Shown here piece by piece: positions 13,286 through 16,437 of a stretch of DNA of 16,437 nt (position 1 is the first letter of the stretch; each line of letters opens with the position of its first letter). The notes below the pieces were generated by a model. It did not search any database. It worked only from the letters and a program-made list of their open reading frames with translations, and was not told where the DNA came from. Location of the stretch: NCBI GenBank assembly GCA_020630355.1, contig JAHDBO010000014.1:1-16437 (forward strand), read 5' to 3'. Origin of the DNA: Saprospiraceae bacterium (GTDB lineage: Bacteria > Bacteroidota > Bacteroidia > Chitinophagales > Saprospiraceae). The position numbers and the translations under genes are program-made.

Positions 13286-14696
13286 CAAGCATTTCAGCTT
13301 TTTTAAGAGTGTCGAAAAGAACTTCGACAAAGCAGCAGTGCACACAGGATTGCCTGCTGGCTTGTTGATGCAAATCAAGGCATGTAATGCCGTGTATCAA
13401 ATGCGCTTCCCTGTAAAAATTGGAAGGGAGTACCAAGTTATTGAGGCCTATCGTGTGCAACACAGCCATCACAGACTACCCACTAAAGGAGGGATTCGAT
13501 ACAGCGATGCTGTCAATCAAGATGAGGTAATGGCATTAGCAGCACTGATGACGTATAAATGTGCCCTCGTGGATGTACCATTTGGTGGTGCAAAGGGTGG
13601 GGTTGCCATCAATCCTAAAAGCTACACCGTCCCTCAATTGCAAAAAATCACTCGACGTTATACAACAGAACTGATTCGTAAGAACTTTATCGGTCCTGGT
13701 ATTGACGTTCCAGCACCAGATTATGGAACAGGTGCTAGGGAGATGGCTTGGATTTTGGATACTTATTTGACCTTCAACCACGGTCAAATCGATGCGGTTG
13801 GTTGTGTCACTGGTAAGCCAGTCAGCCAAAATGGTATCCGTGGTAGAACCGAGGCGACAGGTCGTGGGGTCTTCTACGGTTTGAGAGAGTGTGTAAGCTA
13901 CAAAGACGACATGAAGGCGCTAGGGTTGGAAGCTGGCATCGAAGGAAAAACGATGGTCGTGCAGGGGTTAGGAAATGTGGGGTACCACACCGCTAGAATT
14001 TCACAACACGAAGGTGGTGTCAAAATTATTGGTATCGCAGAATACGAAGGTTCTATTCACAAGGCGGATGGTATAGATATCGATGCCTTGATGAAGCACC
14101 GTAAAGACACAGGCTCTATCCTTGATTTCCCAGGGGCTACCAACTTGGAGACTCGCGAAGCTGCCCTAGAATTGGAATGTGACATTCTAGTGCCAGCAGC
14201 ATTGGAAAATGTGATTACGACTGAAAATGCCCCTCGTATCAAGGCTAAAATCATCGCAGAGGCAGCCAACGGCCCTGTTTCTGCAGATGCTGAAGCCATC
14301 CTGCTAAAGAAAGGGATTTTGGTTATTCCTGATATGTATATCAATGCAGGTGGTGTAACGGTTTCTTACTTTGAGTGGTTGAAAAACTTATCTCACATGC
14401 GCTTTGGTCGTATGGAGAAGAGATTTAACTCCAATACGTACGAAAACCTAGTATCTACCGTAGAGCGATTGACAGGTAAAACGATTGGTCAGAAAGAGCG
14501 AAGTGTTTTGACTAGAGGAGCGGACGAAGTTGACTTGGTGAATTCTGGCTTGGAAGAAACGATGATTACTGCTTATCGTGAAATCCGTGATACATGGAAG
14601 CGCAATAAGAAAATCGAAGATATGCGTACTGCGGCATTCGTAGCAGCATTGAAGAAGATTAGTGCGGATTACCTAGCATTAGGTATCTTCCCATAG
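13278..14696 (+). CDS. Glu/Leu/Phe/Val dehydrogenase (glutamate dehydrogenase family)
   Basis: A 472-residue cytosolic NAD(P)-dependent enzyme for reversible oxidative deamination of an amino acid, most likely glutamate to 2-oxoglutarate and ammonia. The N-terminal dehydrogenase domain has LPTKGGIRY (K70), MTYKCALVDVPFGGAKGG with K94 and the catalytic K106, and PAPDYGT with D148. The nucleotide domain starts at VVQGLGNVG (GxGxxG at 230-235). The C-terminal portion (YINAGGVTVSYFEWLKNL and onward) is typical. It is some 40-60 residues longer than many bacterial glutamate dehydrogenases, mainly at the C-terminus. Exact substrate and NAD/NADP preference cannot be settled by reading. It overlaps the CcmD-like gene by 8 bases, ends at a strong terminator, and is followed by an Lrp/AsnC regulator that may respond to amino acids. 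Confidence 0.93.
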   Translation: MSNKHFSFFKSVEKNFDKAAVHTGLPAGLLMQIKACNAVYQMRFPVKIGREYQVIEAYRVQHSHHRLPTKGGIRYSDAVNQDEVMALAALMTYKCALVDVPFGGAKGGVAINPKSYTVPQLQKITRRYTTELIRKNFIGPGIDVPAPDYGTGAREMAWILDTYLTFNHGQIDAVGCVTGKPVSQNGIRGRTEATGRGVFYGLRECVSYKDDMKALGLEAGIEGKTMVVQGLGNVGYHTARISQHEGGVKIIGIAEYEGSIHKADGIDIDALMKHRKDTGSILDFPGATNLETREAALELECDILVPAALENVITTENAPRIKAKIIAEAANGPVSADAEAILLKKGILVIPDMYINAGGVTVSYFEWLKNLSHMRFGRMEKRFNSNTYENLVSTVERLTGKTIGQKERSVLTRGADEVDLVNSGLEETMITAYREIRDTWKRNKKIEDMRTAAFVAALKKISADYLALGIFP

Positions 14697-14725
14697 GAAT
14701 AGATGAACTGAAACAAAATTTAATT

Positions 14726-14798
14726 CCATCAGCAAGATTCATTGTGAATTAATATGAAATTTACATTGGCAATTTTGCTGATGGCTTGATTTTTATTT
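14726..14798 (+). terminator. Intrinsic terminator after the dehydrogenase gene
   Basis: A 14-base stem pairs 14726-14739 (CCATCAGCAAGATT) with 14771-14784 (AATTTTGCTGATGG) with one G-U pair. The loop is 31 bases, and a T-rich tail (GATTTTTATTTTATTTG) begins at about 14788. It closes the CcmD-GDH transcript 30 bases after the stop codon. Confidence 0.75.
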
Positions 14799-14811
14799 TA
14801 TTTGTAGATAA

Positions 14812-14832
14812 ATTGCGGCGAAATTACGCAAT
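14812..14832. promoter_or_regulatory. Inverted repeat upstream of the Lrp gene
   Basis: ATTGCG (14812-14817) and CGCAAT (14827-14832) are 6-base arms with a 9-base spacer. A second symmetric site, TTACA-ATT-TGTAA, lies at 14842-14854, just before the ATG at 14863. Lrp/AsnC proteins often bind several symmetric sites at their own promoter, so autoregulation is plausible. No exact TAnnTTTG element was found here. Confidence 0.35.
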
Positions 14833-14862
14833 AGAAGGCTTTTACAATTTGTAATTGAGATT

Positions 14863-15354
14863 ATGGATAAGAATTTTGCTCCACAAGACAGTAAGTTGGA
14901 TAAGATAGATTTGAAGATTTTAAAGATTCTTCAAAAAAACAGTAAAATAACAAACTTGGATTTGTCCAAGCAGATAGGATTGTCACCAGCACCAACCTTG
15001 GAGCGTGTGAAAAAACTGGAAAATTCCGGTATCATCGAAAGCTATCATGCACAGGTCAATCCACAGTCAATCGGCTTGAATGTCAAGACTTTTGTATTGG
15101 TTTCGCTTGCTTGGCAGAAAGAAAATGCACTGAATAATTTCTTGGAGAAAGTAGAATCTATCGAAGAAATCGTTGAGTGCTATATCATCACTGGCGAAGC
15201 GGATTTCCTAGTGAAAATAGTCTGCAAAGATATCCCAACTTATGAGCAATTATTATTTAAGACATTGTCTCAAATCGAAGAAATCGAGCGTTTGAAAACA
15301 CTGATGACGCTTTCTACGGTAAAGGATTCTAAACTGTTGCCGTACCGCTATTAA
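14863..15354 (+). CDS. Lrp/AsnC-family transcriptional regulator
   Basis: A 163-residue DNA-binding protein. The N-terminal helix-turn-helix (about 13-60) has LDKIDLKILKILQKNSKIT, LDLSKQIGLSPAPTLERVKKLE and GIIESYHAQVNP. The C-terminal RAM/AsnC ligand domain (about 70-150) includes VKTFVLVSLA, VECYIITGEADFLVKIV and ERLKTLMTLSTVKDS. Length is standard. Members assemble as dimers and higher oligomers and sense amino acids. Position directly after the amino-acid dehydrogenase suggests that gene as a target, though a terminator separates them. It is followed by a strong terminator. Confidence 0.94.
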   Translation: MDKNFAPQDSKLDKIDLKILKILQKNSKITNLDLSKQIGLSPAPTLERVKKLENSGIIESYHAQVNPQSIGLNVKTFVLVSLAWQKENALNNFLEKVESIEEIVECYIITGEADFLVKIVCKDIPTYEQLLFKTLSQIEEIERLKTLMTLSTVKDSKLLPYRY

Positions 15355-15391
15355 TAGGAAGCGTATTGGTACTAAAGATAAAAACAGCAAT

Positions 15392-15427
15392 AACCGCTAA
15401 CGGCCTTCGGGGCGTTGGCGGTTTTTT
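15392..15427 (+). terminator. Strong intrinsic terminator with UUCG tetraloop
   Basis: CCGCTAACG (15394-15402) pairs with CGTTGGCGG (15413-15421), with one T-G wobble. Inside it, after a G-G mismatch, CC(TTCG)GG forms a UUCG-capped tip. A run of six T follows (15422-15427). AA at 15392-15393 can extend the stem into the T-run. It ends the Lrp transcript 13 bases before the next start codon. Confidence 0.92.
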
Positions 15428-15439
15428 GAATAGGTGAAT

Positions 15440-16228
15440 ATGAACAAGAACAGCGTAATCTGGAGTATTGAGGACACTCAGACGAATAAGGTGTCCTATT
15501 TGTTAGGGACAATGCACGTCAAGGACGATAGAGCCTTTGGTTTTCAAGAAAAGATGTTTGAACTCATCCAAAAAAGCGATGCCTTTGCAGCAGAGTTTAA
15601 TCTGGATGATGCCAATCAACATGTAATGGGAGATGCTCTGAATTTATCTGATGGAGCAACTCTGGAAGGATTGTTCAAAGCAAAAGATTTTGCTCGTATC
15701 AAAAAAGTTTTTGAGAAAAATACAGGGATGCCCATTGACACTTTCAATGATTCAAAGCCCTTTTTAGCCTCCAATATTCTGACCGAAAGCATTCTGTCCA
15801 ATAATCGCCAACAAGCATTGGATATGAGCCTCTGGCATTTTGCGAAAGCCAATCAAAAAATCATGCTTGGCGTAGAAACTTACGAAGAGCAAATCGCCAT
15901 CATGCACAAAATCCCATTGGAATATCAAGTCAAGGCGCTTAAAAGCAGTGCTAAAAACTTCAAGAATTTCCGAAAACAGATATTGAAAGCCGCTCGAGAC
16001 TACGAAGCGGCCAACATCAGACAATTGTACAAAAGCGCTAAAAAAAGCCTAGGAACGATGCGCAAAATATTGTTATACGACCGCAATTTATTGATGGCAG
16101 AGCGTATTGCAGGTATTGCCAAGGAACAATCCGCCTGTTTTGCCATTGGTGCTGCCCATTTCTCAGGAAAGAAAGGCTTGATAAGATTGCTCAAACAAGC
16201 TGACTTTAAAGTCAAACCAGTTTACTAA
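15440..16228 (+). CDS. TraB/GumN-family protein
   Basis: A 262-residue protein of the TraB (PF01963) family, related to GumN and to the TIKI metalloproteases. Motifs are SYLLGTMHV (G23, T24, H26), AAEFNL with E52, YDRNLLMAERI (D214-R215-N216) and AIGAAHFSGKKGLIRLL with H240. These conserved Glu, His and Arg/Asn residues are the putative metal or active-site residues of the family. No signal peptide or membrane segment is visible: the domain begins almost at the N-terminus, so the protein is probably cytosolic, unlike many exported relatives. The ATG at 15440 is preferred; a GTG at 15434 in the same frame would add two residues. The start lies 13 bases after a strong terminator, leaving no room for a promoter between. 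Cellular function unknown. Confidence 0.85.
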   Translation: MNKNSVIWSIEDTQTNKVSYLLGTMHVKDDRAFGFQEKMFELIQKSDAFAAEFNLDDANQHVMGDALNLSDGATLEGLFKAKDFARIKKVFEKNTGMPIDTFNDSKPFLASNILTESILSNNRQQALDMSLWHFAKANQKIMLGVETYEEQIAIMHKIPLEYQVKALKSSAKNFKNFRKQILKAARDYEAANIRQLYKSAKKSLGTMRKILLYDRNLLMAERIAGIAKEQSACFAIGAAHFSGKKGLIRLLKQADFKVKPVY

Positions 16229-16291
16229 ATCACTTTACACTGTTCTCTTTGCTCTTTCATCTACTTTATCGGATTACTTTCGTAAAAAAAC

Positions 16292-16321
16292 TTGGTCACC
16301 CTCAAGTTTGAACTATCTTTG
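16292..16321 (+). promoter_or_regulatory. Near-consensus Bacteroidota promoter reading off the right edge
   Basis: TTG (16292-16294), 19 bases, then TATCTTTG (16314-16321) exactly matches the Bacteroidota -33/-7 arrangement. Transcription should start near 16328. No complete gene follows in the window. This is the best promoter match seen here. Confidence 0.65.
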
Positions 16322-16332
16322 CACCGATACAA

Positions 16333-16347
16333 GGAGTATTGTACTCC
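16333..16347. repeat. 15-base palindrome just downstream of the right-edge promoter
   Basis: GGAGTA (16333-16338) and TACTCC (16342-16347) are perfect 6-base arms around TTG. It lies within about 5-20 bases of the predicted transcription start, fitting an operator or a leader hairpin. The left arm contains the Shine-Dalgarno-like AAGGAG. Confidence 0.4.
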
Positions 16348-16437
16348 ATTTTCAATAAACAATCTAGACGTTATTCTATTTTCGTTTTTAGTAATTTAGT
16401 ATACTACAAAAAGATAAATTCTAATATCTATATACTA

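Noticed and set aside
14766..14780. Sigma-54-like TTGGCA...TTGCT sequence
   Set aside because: Only 7 bases separate the GG and GC doublets instead of the required 10, and the sequence is part of the terminator stem and loop.
16339..16437. Frame open from a TTG at 16339 to the right edge, preceded by AAGGAG
   Set aside because: AAGGAG is only two bases from the TTG, too close for initiation. The residues are low-complexity AT-derived, and 33 codons without a stop is not rare enough.
1..16437. CRISPR arrays, tRNA or rRNA genes, transposases and attachment-site repeats
   Set aside because: No regularly spaced long repeats, no recognisable tRNA-like sequence, and no transposase or integrase signatures were seen on either strand.

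Overview
The window reads as a chromosomal segment of a Bacteroidota bacterium, perhaps a Saprospiria-like lineage (the class is a guess). The evidence is the gene families present (DUF3810, the alternative CcmD family, a large DUF5117-type zinc metalloprotease, a free-standing HNH/AP2 protein, a 391-residue NtrC-like regulator without a DNA-binding domain). Several intergenic regions also carry the Bacteroidota -7 promoter element TAnnTTTG, and classical Shine-Dalgarno sequences are scarce. Base composition is moderately AT-rich and coding density is high. I see no tRNA, rRNA, CRISPR array, insertion sequence or prophage.

Layout: 129-1952 holds a LOG-family nucleotide hydrolase (+), a convergent HD-domain phosphohydrolase (-) and a divergent small CoA-binding protein (+). 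2075-4359 holds a REC-AAA+ sigma-54 activator and a DUF3810 membrane protein. 4360-4799 is a 440-base AT-rich gene-free stretch with a cluster of ATTGTT motifs. It precedes a GTG-started HNH/AP2 protein whose HNH core looks catalytically dead, followed 22 bases later by prmC. 6210-8630 (-) is a secreted zinc-dependent metalloprotease overlapping the prmC end by 4 bases. 8785-11031 is a GMC oxidoreductase plus a TetR-family regulator that appears to use an ATT start. 11110-12848 is an OmpR-type response regulator and its PhoR-like histidine kinase. 13064-15354 is a CcmD-like small membrane protein overlapping a Glu/Leu/Phe/Val dehydrogenase, a strong terminator, then an Lrp/AsnC regulator. A UUCG-capped terminator follows, with a TraB/GumN-family protein starting 13 bases after its T-tract. 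The last 209 bases hold a near-consensus promoter reading out of the window.

Functional links: two pairs look like local regulator-target units (GMC oxidoreductase with TetR; amino-acid dehydrogenase with Lrp), and the OmpR/PhoR pair is a clear two-component operon. The most unusual items are the apparently domesticated HNH/AP2 protein with its motif-rich leader, the NtrC-type regulator with a GAFTSA loop and no HTH, and the TetR gene lacking any ATG, GTG or TTG start in its complete reading frame.
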